Assembly: GCF_002954615.1 (NCBI RefSeq)
Contig: NZ_MSCJ01000001.1
Coordinates: 434,001 to 498,000, forward strand
DNA: 64,000 nt
Direction: 5' to 3'
From: Photobacterium angustum
Lineage (GTDB): Bacteria > Pseudomonadota > Gammaproteobacteria > Enterobacterales > Vibrionaceae
Positions 7,357 to 16,970 of the stretch are shown here, piece after piece (position 1 is the first letter of the stretch; every line of letters starts with the position of its first letter). Under the pieces are notes generated by a model. That model searched no databases, was not told where the DNA came from, and saw nothing but the letters and a program-made list of their open reading frames with translations. Both the position numbers and the translations under genes were made by a program.

Positions 7357-9261
7357 ATGATCACTTCCTTGATCAACGAAAGCTTAATTAACCTTAATCT
7401 TAAGGCGAAAACCAAAGATGACGTGTTTAATGAAATGGCTGAAATATTAGCAGCGCAAGGGCGCGTGGCTGATAAAACGCAATTCATTGCTGATGTAAAA
7501 GCACGTGAAGAATTAGGCAATACAGGATTTGAAGAAGGGATCGCTATCCCTCATGCGAAAAGTGCAGCCGTTGCACAACCTGCGGTCGCGATTGGCGTTA
7601 GCCGTAACGGTATCGAATACGGTGCAGAAGATGGCAAACCATCACAACTTTTTTTCATGATTGCATCACCTGATAACGGCGATAACCATCATATTGAAGT
7701 CTTAGCTGAACTTTCTTCAAAGTTGATTGAAGATGGCTTTGTTGAGAAATTCTTAGCTGCTAAAACAGAAAAAGAAGCCTTAGCTTTATTACTTGAAGAA
7801 AAAGAGCAAGTTGTCACGCAAGAGCAAACGAAAGGTTTGATAATTGGTGTAACCGGTTGTCCAGCTGGCGTTGCTCACACTTACCTTGCAGCTGAAGCAT
7901 TGGAAAAAGCAGGTGCAGAGCTTGGCTATGAAGTAAAAGTAGAAACCAATGGCTCAATTGGTGTCAAGAACTCCCCAACAGCTGAAGAAATTGCTCGTGC
8001 AGAAGCGATTGTGGTTAGCTGTGATAAGCAAGTAGACATGGCTCGCTTTGCCGGTAAAAAACTGATTAAAACTGGCGTAAAAGCGCCAATTAAAGATGCC
8101 AAAGGTCTTATTCAACAAGTGTTAGTAGCGAAAGCTTATGAAGCTGATGGTGATGATACTTCTGACTCTAGCGAAAGCAAAGTCGCGCAAACCCGTTCGA
8201 ACTTATATCGCTATTTGATGAACGGTGTATCGCACATGATCCCGTTTGTGGTTACAGGTGGTTTGTTAATTGCACTATCACTGGCTATTGGTGGTCAACC
8301 AACTGATGCTGGTATGCAAATTCCTGCGGGTAGTCTATGGCAAAAAGTGCTCGATGTTGGTGTTGTTGCATTTACCTTAATGATCCCAATTCTTGCGGGT
8401 TACATTGCTTTTGCGATTGGTGATCGTCCTGCGTTAGCACCAGGTTTCATCGGTGGTTGGATTGCCAATAATGGTTCTTTCTATGATGCAAGTGCGGGTA
8501 CTGGCTTTATTGGTGCCATAGTTGCAGGCTTGCTAGTGGGTTACTTCGTTCGCTGGGTTGCAACACGTAATTACCATAAGATGGTACAGCCATTAGTGCC
8601 GATTCTTATTGCGCCAATTACGGGTACCTTGTTTATTGCTAGCTTATTTATCTTCGTTATTGGTGCGCCAATCGCTGGATTGATGGATAGCATGAATAGC
8701 ATGCTTACTGAAATGAGCACAGGTAACGTAGTATTACTCGGTATTGTACTGGGTGGTATGGCTGGCTTTGATATGGGCGGTCCTTTTAACAAAGTCGCGT
8801 TCTTGTTCTCTGTCGGTATGATTGCAAATGGTCAAACACAATTCATGGGTGCTATGGCATGTGCAATTCCAGTCGCTCCTTTAGGTATGGGGTTAGCAAC
8901 GGTACTTGGTCGTAAGTTAAATATCTTTGAGCAATCAGAAATTGAAGCAGGTAAAGCTGCAGGTGCAATGGGCTTAGTAGGTATCTCTGAAGGTGCAATT
9001 CCATTTGCTGCACAAGATCCGCTGTCTGTGATTCCAGCAAACGTGCTAGGTAGTATGGTTGCAGCAGTGATGGCGTTCTCTTTTGGTATTACCAACAGTG
9101 TGGCACACGGTGGTCCCGTGGTGGCATTGCTTGGTGCGATGAACAAACCAGTTCTTGCCCTTCTATGTATGGCATCAGGTATGGTTGTTACTGCTCTTGT
9201 TGCGGTAACACTTAAGAAAGTACGTAAAGCGAAGGCTGAACGAGTATTAGCAACTGCTTAA
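7357..9261 (+). CDS. manP: PTS fructose-family EIIABC permease, probably mannose-specific
   Basis: 634 residues with three domains in order. EIIA has phospho-His66 (EGIAIPHAK); EIIB has Cys167 (VTGCPAGVAHTYLAAEA); the membrane EIIC starts near residue 285 (NGVSHMIPFVVTGGLL) and includes AGFDMGGPFNK and GISEGAIPFAAQDP. It imports and phosphorylates a hexose. Together with manA and the AraC regulator, mannose is the likely substrate. As I recall, the Vibrio cholerae homologue in the same setting was shown to be a mannose transporter. SD (ggggat) precedes the ATG. It has its own control region and terminator, so it is a single-gene unit. Confidence 0.9.
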   Translation: MITSLINESLINLNLKAKTKDDVFNEMAEILAAQGRVADKTQFIADVKAREELGNTGFEEGIAIPHAKSAAVAQPAVAIGVSRNGIEYGAEDGKPSQLFFMIASPDNGDNHHIEVLAELSSKLIEDGFVEKFLAAKTEKEALALLLEEKEQVVTQEQTKGLIIGVTGCPAGVAHTYLAAEALEKAGAELGYEVKVETNGSIGVKNSPTAEEIARAEAIVVSCDKQVDMARFAGKKLIKTGVKAPIKDAKGLIQQVLVAKAYEADGDDTSDSSESKVAQTRSNLYRYLMNGVSHMIPFVVTGGLLIALSLAIGGQPTDAGMQIPAGSLWQKVLDVGVVAFTLMIPILAGYIAFAIGDRPALAPGFIGGWIANNGSFYDASAGTGFIGAIVAGLLVGYFVRWVATRNYHKMVQPLVPILIAPITGTLFIASLFIFVIGAPIAGLMDSMNSMLTEMSTGNVVLLGIVLGGMAGFDMGGPFNKVAFLFSVGMIANGQTQFMGAMACAIPVAPLGMGLATVLGRKLNIFEQSEIEAGKAAGAMGLVGISEGAIPFAAQDPLSVIPANVLGSMVAAVMAFSFGITNSVAHGGPVVALLGAMNKPVLALLCMASGMVVTALVAVTLKKVRKAKAERVLATA

Positions 9262-9283
9262 TCTCTAATTTAAATAGCTAAAT

Positions 9284-9315
9284 AAAAGCGATGGGTGAAA
9301 GCCTGTCGCTTTTTT
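9284..9315 (+). terminator. Rho-independent terminator of manP
   Basis: Stem AAAAGCGA (9284-9291) with TCGCTTTT (9306-9313), followed by T residues. Confidence 0.85.
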
Positions 9316-9443
9316 GTTTCTGAAAGACGGCACTGGCGGCAATTTGCACACTTGTTCTTGCAATCTATTGGACAACTTTGCACTATGTCAGTATTAGTAA
9401 AATTAAAGATGCATGTAAGCATAGAGATATCACAGAGGAAGTA

Positions 9444-10529
9444 ATGGCAGGAAATACGATTGGACAACTATTTCGCGTCACCACATTTGGCGAAAGCCAT
9501 GGCTTGGCGCTGGGCTGTATTATTGATGGCTGCCCACCGGGACTCGCATTAACTGAAGCTGATATGCAGCATGATTTGGATCGCCGTCGTCCGGGAACAT
9601 CAAAATATACCACGCAACGTCGCGAACCCGATGAAGTGAAAATTCTATCAGGTGTGTTTGAAGGTGTGACAACTGGTACATCTATCGGTTTATTAATTGA
9701 AAATACCGATCAACGCTCTAAAGATTACTCAAATATTCAAGACTTATTCCGTCCAGGGCATGCTGATTACACTTATCATCAAAAATACGGGGTACGTGAT
9801 TACCGTGGTGGTGGTCGCTCATCTGCTCGTGAGACGGCAATGCGTGTTGCTGCTGGCTCAGTGGCAAAGAAATACTTAAAACAAGTACATGGTATTGAAG
9901 TACGCGCTTACCTATCACAAATGGGTGATGTGAAAATTGATAAGGTTGATTGGGATCAAATTGAGCAAAACGCCTTTTTCTGCCCTGATGTTGATAAAGT
10001 TGAAGCTTACGATGAATTGATCCGTAAGTTAAAAAAAGAAGGTGACTCTGTCGGTGCGAAAATTACCGTGGTTGCGCAAAATGTCCCTGTTGGTTTAGGT
10101 GAGCCCGTTTTTGATCGTTTGGATGCCGATATTGCGCACTCTTTAATGAGTATTAATGCGGTAAAAGGTGTGGAAGTTGGTGATGGCTTTGATGTGGTTG
10201 AACAGCGTGGAAGCGAACACCGTGATGCGATGACACCGGAAGGATTTAAAACTAATCATGCTGGTGGCATTTTAGGGGGGATTTCATCTGGTCAAGATGT
10301 TGTGGCACATATTGCCCTTAAGCCAACATCAAGTATTACGGTTCCGGGTGAAACTATTACTAAGCAGGGTGAGACTGCTGAAGTTGTCACTAAAGGTCGC
10401 CACGATCCATGTGTTGGCATTCGTGCAGTACCCATTGCTGAAGCGATGTTAGCGATTACTTTAATGGATCATCTATTACGCCATCGCGGTCAAAACGCAG
10501 ATGTCGTTACCTATACACCGAAGATTTAA
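9444..10529 (+). CDS. aroC: Chorismate synthase
   Basis: Last step of the shikimate pathway: converts 5-enolpyruvylshikimate-3-P to chorismate with reduced FMN. 361 residues from [10 protein letters not shown]. Signatures are [32 protein letters not shown] and the C-terminal [17 protein letters not shown]. The ATG at 9444 has SD agagga. An earlier in-frame ATG at 9378 adds 22 residues without family similarity and is rejected. aroC, epmC, yfcL, mnmC and fabB also cluster in Escherichia coli, so this is the conserved left flank of the polysaccharide insertion. Confidence 0.97.
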   Translation: MAGNTIGQLFRVTTFGESHGLALGCIIDGCPPGLALTEADMQHDLDRRRPGTSKYTTQRREPDEVKILSGVFEGVTTGTSIGLLIENTDQRSKDYSNIQDLFRPGHADYTYHQKYGVRDYRGGGRSSARETAMRVAAGSVAKKYLKQVHGIEVRAYLSQMGDVKIDKVDWDQIEQNAFFCPDVDKVEAYDELIRKLKKEGDSVGAKITVVAQNVPVGLGEPVFDRLDADIAHSLMSINAVKGVEVGDGFDVVEQRGSEHRDAMTPEGFKTNHAGGILGGISSGQDVVAHIALKPTSSITVPGETITKQGETAEVVTKGRHDPCVGIRAVPIAEAMLAITLMDHLLRHRGQNADVVTYTPKI

Positions 10530-10553
10530 TCACTATAAAACTGAGATATAAAT

Positions 10554-10587
10554 AAGCCACGCCTTGATGTACTCAGCGTGGCTTTGC
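10554..10587 (+). terminator. Rho-independent terminator of aroC, possibly bidirectional
   Basis: 9-bp stem AAGCCACGC (10554-10562) / GCGTGGCTT (10576-10584). It lies between aroC and the convergent yicG gene, so it could serve both strands. The T tract is weak. Confidence 0.6.
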
Positions 10588-10613
10588 TTTATCTGGTAAT
10601 AAGACCTTGAGCT

Positions 10614-11234
10614 TTAGTGAAAGGATTCTTCTTTAAACTCAAACACAGGTAAGCTCCAGCTAAAATAGACTGCGGCCATGCGTAGGCTAAAACCTGTAAT
10701 TAAAGTAATAAGCGTGGTGATATCAGGATGGACACCTATATACGACATGGCGTAGTACATAATACCTGCTATGAATGCGACCGATGCATAAAGCTCTTTA
10801 TGTAGCACCATAGGTTTACGACGAGTGATCATATCACGTAGCAAACCACCAAATACGCCTGTCACAACTGCCGCAACGACACAAATAATTGGAGAAAGCC
10901 CCATTGTCATCGCTACTTGACATCCAATAATGCTAAAAACGATTAAGCCGATAGCATCGAGCAAGATAAACACTTTATGAAAACGTACAACCCAGCGCGC
11001 AAAGTAGGTAGTTAAGATCCCTGCAACACAGGTGATGACCAAGTATTGTGGGTGTGCAACCCAACCTAAAGGGTAGTGACCGAGTAAAATATCTCTCACT
11101 GTACCGCCACCAATCGCAGTAGCACTTGCAACTAGCATTACCCCAAACCAATCCATGTGGCGTTTACCTGCTGCTAACGCACCGGTCATTGCTTCTGCAG
11201 TAATGCCAATAATGTATAAAATTGAAAGCAGCAT
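10614..11234 (-). CDS. yicG: TRIC-family cation channel protein (UPF0126, YicG-like)
   Basis: About 206 residues, strongly hydrophobic, with the duplicated UPF0126 architecture: GITAEAMTGALAAGKR, then GGGTVRDILLGHYPLGW, and in the second half GVFGGLLRDMITRRKP. These Gly-rich/RD motifs mark the bacterial homologues of trimeric intracellular cation channels. The physiological role in bacteria is unclear. The start is set at MLLSILY (11234), where sequence matching Escherichia coli YicG begins. An in-frame ATG at 11285 adds 17 residues. It is convergent with aroC and divergent from epmC. Confidence 0.85.
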   Translation of the reverse strand: MLLSILYIIGITAEAMTGALAAGKRHMDWFGVMLVASATAIGGGTVRDILLGHYPLGWVAHPQYLVITCVAGILTTYFARWVVRFHKVFILLDAIGLIVFSIIGCQVAMTMGLSPIICVVAAVVTGVFGGLLRDMITRRKPMVLHKELYASVAFIAGIMYYAMSYIGVHPDITTLITLITGFSLRMAAVYFSWSLPVFEFKEESFH

Positions 11235-11547
11235 GATAACAATCGTCCTAAAATAAATTGAACTGATTGTATTTGTGATAGTCATCTACTTCTAATGAAA
11301 AGAAAATAATTTAGCATGAATTTAATTCATCCTAAATTAATAGATGAGTTTTTAGGTTTGATATGAATCGAGAGGCGTATTCGTTTATTGATGAAAGTAG
11401 TTGATTGAAAAGTAAGCAAAAAAGTATGTCTTTATAAAAAGACAAGAACATGACATTTGTCATGGTCTGTTATCTTAAGAATATTCGCACTTACATTCAC
11501 TGCATTGTATAATCGATAAGTTATGTATTTCAGAAGTTAGCATTACT
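11235..11547. other. Divergent yicG-epmC intergenic region
   Basis: About 310 bases without a gene. Two perfect inverted repeats are visible: TGTCTTT-ataa-AAAGACA (11427-11444) and CATGACA-tt-TGTCATG (11449-11464). A TATAAT box at 11508-11513 lies 35 bases before epmC. Confidence 0.5.
11449..11464. promoter_or_regulatory. 16-base palindrome upstream of epmC
   Basis: CATGACA-tt-TGTCATG is a perfect inverted repeat. It is centred about 50 bases upstream of the TATAAT box for epmC. The binding protein is unknown. Confidence 0.3.
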
Positions 11548-12081
11548 ATGAGGCATGATTACAACGACTTAATCTTTATTTTCAATGGGTTATTTTTAGA
11601 TGGTCTCAATACAGAGTTACTTCTAGGCGGTGATGAGCCAATTTATCTGCCTGCTTCTAGTAAGCGACAGCATAATCAGATAATTTTTGCCCGTGGCTAT
11701 TTTGCCTCGGCAATGCACGAGTTAGCACACTGGTGTATCGCAGGTACTGAACGACGCAAATTAGAAGATTATGGTTATTGGTATGAACCAGATGGACGCT
11801 CCGAGGCAGTTCAAGCAGCGTTCGAAAAAGTAGAGATCAAGCCACAGGCCATAGAGTGGATTTTATCAGCAAGTTGCGGATTTAAATTCCAAGTAAGTTG
11901 TGACAACTTGAGTGGTGACTGCGAGCCTGATAGGGTAGCGTTCACGTTAAAAGTTCGTGAGCAAGTACTGACCTATTTAGAATACGGAATACCAGAGCGA
12001 GCTAAAATGCTATCTGATGCGTTTCGATCTTTTTATAGTATCAAACAGTTAACAGAACAGAATTTCATACAACCCATTTGA
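11548..12081 (+). CDS. epmC: Elongation factor P hydroxylase EpmC (YfcM)
   Basis: 177 residues. Hydroxylates the beta-lysyl-lysine modification of elongation factor P, the last step after EpmA and EpmB. The conserved metal-binding motif HELAHW (His57, Glu58, His61) and the Tyr/Glu-rich segment GYWYEPDGRSE are characteristic of the YfcM family. yfcL follows after a 32-base gap, the same neighbour as in Escherichia coli. A TATAAT box at 11508 provides a likely promoter. Confidence 0.93.
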   Translation: MRHDYNDLIFIFNGLFLDGLNTELLLGGDEPIYLPASSKRQHNQIIFARGYFASAMHELAHWCIAGTERRKLEDYGYWYEPDGRSEAVQAAFEKVEIKPQAIEWILSASCGFKFQVSCDNLSGDCEPDRVAFTLKVREQVLTYLEYGIPERAKMLSDAFRSFYSIKQLTEQNFIQPI

Positions 12082-12113
12082 AAGAATGAAATGGGTTGTA
12101 TATAAGGTAGGAA

Positions 12114-12374
12114 ATGACAATTCAAGAATACGAAGAAAAGCTGCTTGAGCTTATCGACGATGGAATCGACACTGCAACAGACGATGAGTTGTTTGCTGGT
12201 GGGTATCTGCGTGGGCATATTTCATTAGCGGCTGCTTATTGTGAATCAGAAAATGAATTACAAATATTAGCGATGAAGGAAAGAGTCGAACAAAGCATTG
12301 CTGATGCAAAAAGTGAGCTTTCGCCATCAGATTATGTTCTTGTGTGCCAAATGTGGCAAAAAATTTTAGTTTAA
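12114..12374 (+). CDS. yfcL: YfcL family protein
   Basis: 86 residues, acidic and soluble, with the family pattern EEKLLELIDDGIDTATDDELF ending in SDYVLVCQMW (first motif shown in full family context). Function unknown. It follows epmC as in Escherichia coli, where mnmC comes next. Here mnmC is about 20 kb away, on the far side of the polysaccharide locus, so yfcL is the left junction gene of that insertion. SD aggaaatg lies at the start. Confidence 0.9.
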   Translation: MTIQEYEEKLLELIDDGIDTATDDELFAGGYLRGHISLAAAYCESENELQILAMKERVEQSIADAKSELSPSDYVLVCQMWQKILV

Positions 12375-12392
12375 TATTTAAGTTGTGTGAAA

Positions 12393-13433
12393 ATGAAAGA
12401 TATCAAAGTGACAGATAGAGCAACGAATGAAGATATTGGGTTGGTTGACTTTTTAAAAATTCTTTGGAACAGTAAGTTAATTATTACAGTATGTACGTCT
12501 GTATTTACTCTTATTGCTATTGTTTATGCTTTTACAGCTCAACAATGGTGGACATCGCAAGCTATTGTTACGGAAGTTCAATATACGAGTAATGCTAATA
12601 TTAAAGAGGAGTTAATAAATCTATACACTGTAGTAAATGATGATTCTAAAATAAATCAAGTGCTTACTAGAGAAGCGCTATTTAAGGCATATATTACAGA
12701 ATTTAATGCATTTGATAATAAAAAAGAGTTTATCAGTAATAATGAAATAATGAAGCAATATTATTCTGATGGAGAAAATAATAACAAAAATAGATTTATT
12801 AACAAATGGTCTAAGAATATTTCAGCACGTGAAGATAAAAAAAATAGCTCGAATTTATTCGAACTTAGCTTTAAAGCAACAACGCCTAAATTAGCATACG
12901 ATTTATTAGAATCTTACTCTGAGTTTGTTTCAAATAAAGTCAGAGATGAAGTATTAGAAGAGTTGAATGCTAAAATTAGATTCAACCAAAAGCTGTATTC
13001 ACAAAATTTACTTGTTCAAGAAAGTATTGCAAAGAAAAAGCTTTATAATGAAGAAGTTAAAACAAATTATGCCCTAGATATTGCTAAGTCCGCAAATGCT
13101 TTAAAGCCGATGGCTGAAATGAGCTCTAATCAATTATTCGGAATCGATCTTGGAAGTGAAGCATTGGCTGAAAAGAGTAAAATTCTAAGTCAAATAAAAG
13201 ATCTAAGCATTATTGACCCTAGTTTAAGTACTGCAAAAGTCAGATCGGATTTAGTTAATGCTGTTCGTTTAAATAAAGACGCTAATTTACAAAGTGTTCG
13301 GTATTTACAAAAAATCTCTCTACCAATTGATAGAAGTAAGCCTATGAGAGGGTTAATTATCGCATTGAGTTTTATATTTGGTTTAATGATTAGCATGATT
13401 TTTGTTTTACTACGAGGGAAATTGAGTAAATAA
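12393..13433 (+). CDS. wzz: Wzz-type polysaccharide chain-length determinant
   Basis: About 346 residues with the PCP/Wzz architecture: a short cytoplasmic N terminus (GLVDFLKILWNSK), a first membrane segment (about residues 27-47), a long periplasmic and partly helical region, and a second membrane segment near the C terminus (GLIIALSFIFGLMISMIFVL). It sets the modal length of Wzy-polymerised glycans. There is no C-terminal tyrosine kinase domain, so it is Wzz-like rather than Wzc-like. The start is ATG at 12393, with GTG at 12387 also possible; the SD is weak. It lies upstream of the JUMPstart element, just after yfcL. Confidence 0.85.
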   Translation: MKDIKVTDRATNEDIGLVDFLKILWNSKLIITVCTSVFTLIAIVYAFTAQQWWTSQAIVTEVQYTSNANIKEELINLYTVVNDDSKINQVLTREALFKAYITEFNAFDNKKEFISNNEIMKQYYSDGENNNKNRFINKWSKNISAREDKKNSSNLFELSFKATTPKLAYDLLESYSEFVSNKVRDEVLEELNAKIRFNQKLYSQNLLVQESIAKKKLYNEEVKTNYALDIAKSANALKPMAEMSSNQLFGIDLGSEALAEKSKILSQIKDLSIIDPSLSTAKVRSDLVNAVRLNKDANLQSVRYLQKISLPIDRSKPMRGLIIALSFIFGLMISMIFVLLRGKLSK

Positions 13434-13490
13434 AATAGATGTCAGAAGACTGATATTTATTGCGTATATTCAAAAAAGTTGTTGATTTAG

Positions 13491-13529
13491 CTAACTGGTA
13501 ATAGCTTATAACCTGTGGGCGGTAGCGTG
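13491..13529 (+). promoter_or_regulatory. JUMPstart sequence with ops element (RfaH recruitment site)
   Basis: Bases 13518-13529 read GGCGGTAGCGTG, a perfect ops element. The preceding bases from CTGGTA (13495) resemble the 39-base JUMPstart found before long polysaccharide operons. RNA polymerase pauses at ops and recruits RfaH, which suppresses termination over the operon. The site precedes wzx, and rfaH lies at 55222 in this window. Confidence 0.92.
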
Positions 13530-13545
13530 TTTAAAAACGCTACCG
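13520..13545 (+). other. RNA hairpin formed by the ops element
   Basis: CGGTAGCGT (13520-13528) and ACGCTACCG (13537-13545) form a perfect 9-bp stem with an 8-base loop, followed by a poor U tract (tctatcttattt). It includes most of ops, so it might act as a pause or weak attenuator. Confidence 0.55.
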
Positions 13546-13603
13546 TCTATCTTATTTAATGCTTGAAGTTAGTTCATATTTAAAATCAAATAAAAGTATA
13601 GTA

Positions 13604-14869
13604 ATGAAAAAATTTTTATTTAATAGTGCGTGGTTGGTGACAGATAGAGCTTTATTTCTTCTCGGAAGTTTCATCATATCAGTGTACGTTGGTAAATATC
13701 TTGGACCTTCGAAACTGGGTGTTGTTACATATGCATTATCTATAAGTTCTGTACTAATAGCACTAATTGAACTTGGAGCTAACCATAGTATTTATAATCG
13801 GGCTGCAAGGAATAAAAAAAGTGCTATTAATCTGATTGAAAGTACATTTAAATTAAGAATAATACTATTTTTTATATTTTATTTCTTCTCTATATTATTT
13901 TTATCAACACACATTCACAACCAAGATGACTTTATAGTTTCATCTGTTATAGTTTTTTCAGCTTTATTTACAGGTTTAGATACTTATCAGTACTATTATA
14001 ATGCAACTTTAAAATCAAAAATTAATGCGATATCTTCACAAATATCATTTGCAATAGTTTTTATTTTAAGATATTTATTTGTATACTACGAAATTGACTT
14101 TGCATGGTTTTCAATAGTATTTTTATTACAACCATTATTAACTTTCTTAATAAGGTTTTTCTACTTTAGAAAAAAAGTAACAACAAAAAAGAAAAATAGA
14201 GTAGATAAAAAAGCATATGTAAGATATACAATAAAAACGGGATCGTCTTTAGTACTATCCGCTTTATCAATCGTTATTTATACCAAAGTAAATAATTTTG
14301 TTATTCAATATACATTAGGTGATGAATCTTTAGGATATTTCTCAATAGCATTACAATTAGGATTAGTTTGGTTGTTTATTCCTAATGCAATAATAATGTC
14401 TTTTTTAACAAAGATAATTAAAAATACAAACGATCTAAAAATAAAAGGTATATCTTTTATTATTTTGATTGTAATAGCGGTATCAATACCTTTTATCATT
14501 TTATTCTTTTTCTTCTCAGATTTTATAGTAGAACATACATATGGTGATAATTTTATGCAAGCATCTAGCATCATATGGATAATTGCTGTATCAGGTATAT
14601 TCTCTTGTGTCGGTTATCTTAATAATAGAGTTATATCTTCAATCGGAGAGTATAAGTTTTTATTATTTAAAACTATATTTGTTTCATTTGTCTCTGTACC
14701 GCTATCTTACTTTTTGACTATTAATTATGGAATTAAAGGCTCAGCAATAAGTATATTAATTGTTGAATTTATGTCAGCAACATTTATTAATTATTATAAT
14801 TGTAAGCCGATCATGTATAGTCAGTTGAAATTATTAAACGGATTTTCATATATAAAAATGATAAAATAA
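13604..14869 (+). CDS. wzx: Wzx-type O-antigen/polysaccharide flippase
   Basis: About 421 residues, with around 12 hydrophobic helices across the length and the family start pattern (FNSAWLVTDRALFLLGSF, then YVGKYLGPSKLGVVTYALS). Such MATE/MOP-superfamily proteins flip undecaprenyl-linked repeat units to the periplasm. The ATG at 13604 fits the family start; the ATG at 13559 adds 15 residues, and neither has a clear SD. First gene of the very AT-rich operon behind the ops element. Confidence 0.88.
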   Translation: MKKFLFNSAWLVTDRALFLLGSFIISVYVGKYLGPSKLGVVTYALSISSVLIALIELGANHSIYNRAARNKKSAINLIESTFKLRIILFFIFYFFSILFLSTHIHNQDDFIVSSVIVFSALFTGLDTYQYYYNATLKSKINAISSQISFAIVFILRYLFVYYEIDFAWFSIVFLLQPLLTFLIRFFYFRKKVTTKKKNRVDKKAYVRYTIKTGSSLVLSALSIVIYTKVNNFVIQYTLGDESLGYFSIALQLGLVWLFIPNAIIMSFLTKIIKNTNDLKIKGISFIILIVIAVSIPFIILFFFFSDFIVEHTYGDNFMQASSIIWIIAVSGIFSCVGYLNNRVISSIGEYKFLLFKTIFVSFVSVPLSYFLTINYGIKGSAISILIVEFMSATFINYYNCKPIMYSQLKLLNGFSYIKMIK

Positions 14870-14893
14870 TTTATTGTTTTTTTTAGGTATATT

Positions 14894-16012
14894 ATGATTG
14901 AAAAAAAATTCTATGATAGAACACTAAGTTTAATAATATTATTTGCTATATTTTCTATTTCATTTAGGTTGTATGCATTAACGATATTGTTATCACTGCT
15001 TTCTATTGTTTTTATATTTAAGAAGTTTAAATATAATCGAAGATTTATAACTTCGATATTTTTTGTGTTTTTATTTTTTATTTTTTATTTGTTTTTTGGT
15101 ATAAATAACGGTGTGCTAACCGATAGTATTGATAAGTTTATATTAAAACAAATGTTATTTATTAGTTCTGGTTTTTTATTCTTTTTACTCCCTGCATTTC
15201 GTGATAATGAATTTAAAATTTTAGAAAAGTTTTTGATATTAAGCTTGATATATTATTATTCAATTGTAATTTATAGTTATTATAATGGTTTTGTAGGATA
15301 TAATGATATATATAATCCATTTATTAATGAAGAAATAAATTCGCCTCTAATTGCTCTACTTGGAACATTAAGTGCTATTTCATTAGTTGATATAAATCAG
15401 ATGAAAGGAAAAAATAAGCTCTTCAATATTGTACTTATTGTATCTATTTTATATTTATCTGGTATATATTTAGGTTCGAGAGCTTCTCTATTTTTAATAC
15501 TTATCTATATTACCTTAAGGTTCTCTAAATTAGTCATTTATTCAATATCAATAGTTTTACCAATATTACTTATTGTATATTTAACATCAAATATCAATTT
15601 TGGTGACGTTCTTGATGTTGGAGGGTTTGCATCGAGAGGGTTGCAAAGCTCCAGATTTGGCATGTACACATATGGATTTAGTCATATGTGGGATTTTCCT
15701 TTTGGTGGTTTGAAAGTACTCTCTCATACATATTCTGGTAGTTGGTTCCATAATATGTTCCTTGATATAATAAGAGTAGCTGGTTTCACAACAATGTTTT
15801 ACTGGGTATTTATACTATTATCAACAACTGTAATAATCGTTTATAATAAACTGTATAAAGGCATAAAAACCTTTGGTTTGTTATTCATTATTTATATATT
15901 AGCATTGTCTCAAGATTTAGCTTTTGATGGCCAATATAATATAATGTGTATTGTGTTTTTTATAATTGGGTATAATGTTTATAATTTAGTTACAATTAAG
16001 GAACATGATTAA
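14894..16012 (+). CDS. wzy: Wzy-type O-antigen polymerase
   Basis: 372 residues, nearly all hydrophobic, with about 10-12 predicted membrane segments and a larger periplasmic loop near the C terminus (SSRFGMYTYGFSHMWDFP, then SHTYSGSWFHNMFLDI). This pattern, with SRAS at about residue 197, is typical of Wzy/O-antigen ligase superfamily proteins. It joins repeat units at the periplasmic face. Wzy proteins share little sequence, so the call rests on topology and on its place between wzx and glycosyltransferases. A WaaL ligase would look similar. Very AT-rich. Confidence 0.78.
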   Translation: MIEKKFYDRTLSLIILFAIFSISFRLYALTILLSLLSIVFIFKKFKYNRRFITSIFFVFLFFIFYLFFGINNGVLTDSIDKFILKQMLFISSGFLFFLLPAFRDNEFKILEKFLILSLIYYYSIVIYSYYNGFVGYNDIYNPFINEEINSPLIALLGTLSAISLVDINQMKGKNKLFNIVLIVSILYLSGIYLGSRASLFLILIYITLRFSKLVIYSISIVLPILLIVYLTSNINFGDVLDVGGFASRGLQSSRFGMYTYGFSHMWDFPFGGLKVLSHTYSGSWFHNMFLDIIRVAGFTTMFYWVFILLSTTVIIVYNKLYKGIKTFGLLFIIYILALSQDLAFDGQYNIMCIVFFIIGYNVYNLVTIKEHD

Positions 16013-16081
16013 TCTTTTATTATATTTAATTATACGGAAATATTAATCTAGATTAACGTCAAATAGGAATTAGGAGTTAAT

Positions 16082-16954
16082 GTGATTTCAGTAGTTATTA
16101 CAACTAAAGATAGGAAAGATTTTCTAGAAAGAGCTATAAATTCGATCTTTAATAATGAAATGCTTCCAGATGAAATTATTATAGTAAATGATGGAGGTAA
16201 AGCAGTAACCTCATTTAAACATGATAAGATTCAATTTAAAATTATAAATAACCCTCAATCTTTAGGTGGGAATAGAGCTAGAAATCAAGGTATAGAATTA
16301 TCTTCGGGCGATTATATCTTTTTTCTTGATGACGACGATGCTTTAACTCCAAATTCAATTTCTGAAAGACTTAAAGTTTTTGATAATCCTGATATTGTAC
16401 TTGCTTTTACTGGTGTTAAATTTGTAAATAGTTCAAATTTAGACACAGTGATGAGAGAAAAAAAACCATATTCTGAAGAAATTACTAATATTAAGTTATT
16501 AGCAAAAGGTAATTTAATTGGTTCAACATCTTGCGTAGCAGTTCGGAGAGATGCAATTTTTAATGCTGGTCTATTTGATGAAAAATTATCAGCTCTTCAA
16601 GACTATGATACGTGGATTAGAGTCTCTAAAATTGGAAAAATTGGGAATGATAATCAATCAAATTTAATTTATACAATTCATGATACTAGTAATCAAATAA
16701 GTTCAAAATATGACAGATATTTAGTTGCTGGTGAGTATATGTATAAAAAGTATATAACTGACTTAAATGAATATAATATATCAAGAGAGTTCTTATCTAA
16801 TCGTTATTTAAGAGTTGCTATGTCTGCTTCATCTACTTCAGAGTTTATTAAATATAAATACTTGATTAAGTCATTAAAATATAAAATTAGTATATATGGA
16901 ATAGCTTTACTGTTACCTACTATTCTTCTAAAGAAATTTAAAAAATTTGTATAA
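16082..16954 (+). CDS. Family 2 glycosyltransferase
   Basis: 290 residues with a GT-A fold: N-terminal ISVVITTKDRKDFLERAI, nucleotide-binding stretch IIVNDGG, and the metal-binding site FFLDDDDALTP. The acceptor-side region LQDYDTWIRVSKIGKIG matches family 2 enzymes. It starts at GTG 16082, with a good SD (taggag) 6 bases upstream. Sugar and linkage cannot be predicted. It lies in the wzx-wzy operon and its end overlaps by position a longer upstream reading of the next gene. Very AT-rich. Confidence 0.87.
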   Translation: MISVVITTKDRKDFLERAINSIFNNEMLPDEIIIVNDGGKAVTSFKHDKIQFKIINNPQSLGGNRARNQGIELSSGDYIFFLDDDDALTPNSISERLKVFDNPDIVLAFTGVKFVNSSNLDTVMREKKPYSEEITNIKLLAKGNLIGSTSCVAVRRDAIFNAGLFDEKLSALQDYDTWIRVSKIGKIGNDNQSNLIYTIHDTSNQISSKYDRYLVAGEYMYKKYITDLNEYNISREFLSNRYLRVAMSASSTSEFIKYKYLIKSLKYKISIYGIALLLPTILLKKFKKFV

Positions 16955-16970
16955 CTATAAGGGAACTATA

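Noticed and set aside
8832..9146. Minus-strand open frames inside manP
   Set aside because: Shadows of the EIIC coding sequence; no SD and no recognisable protein.
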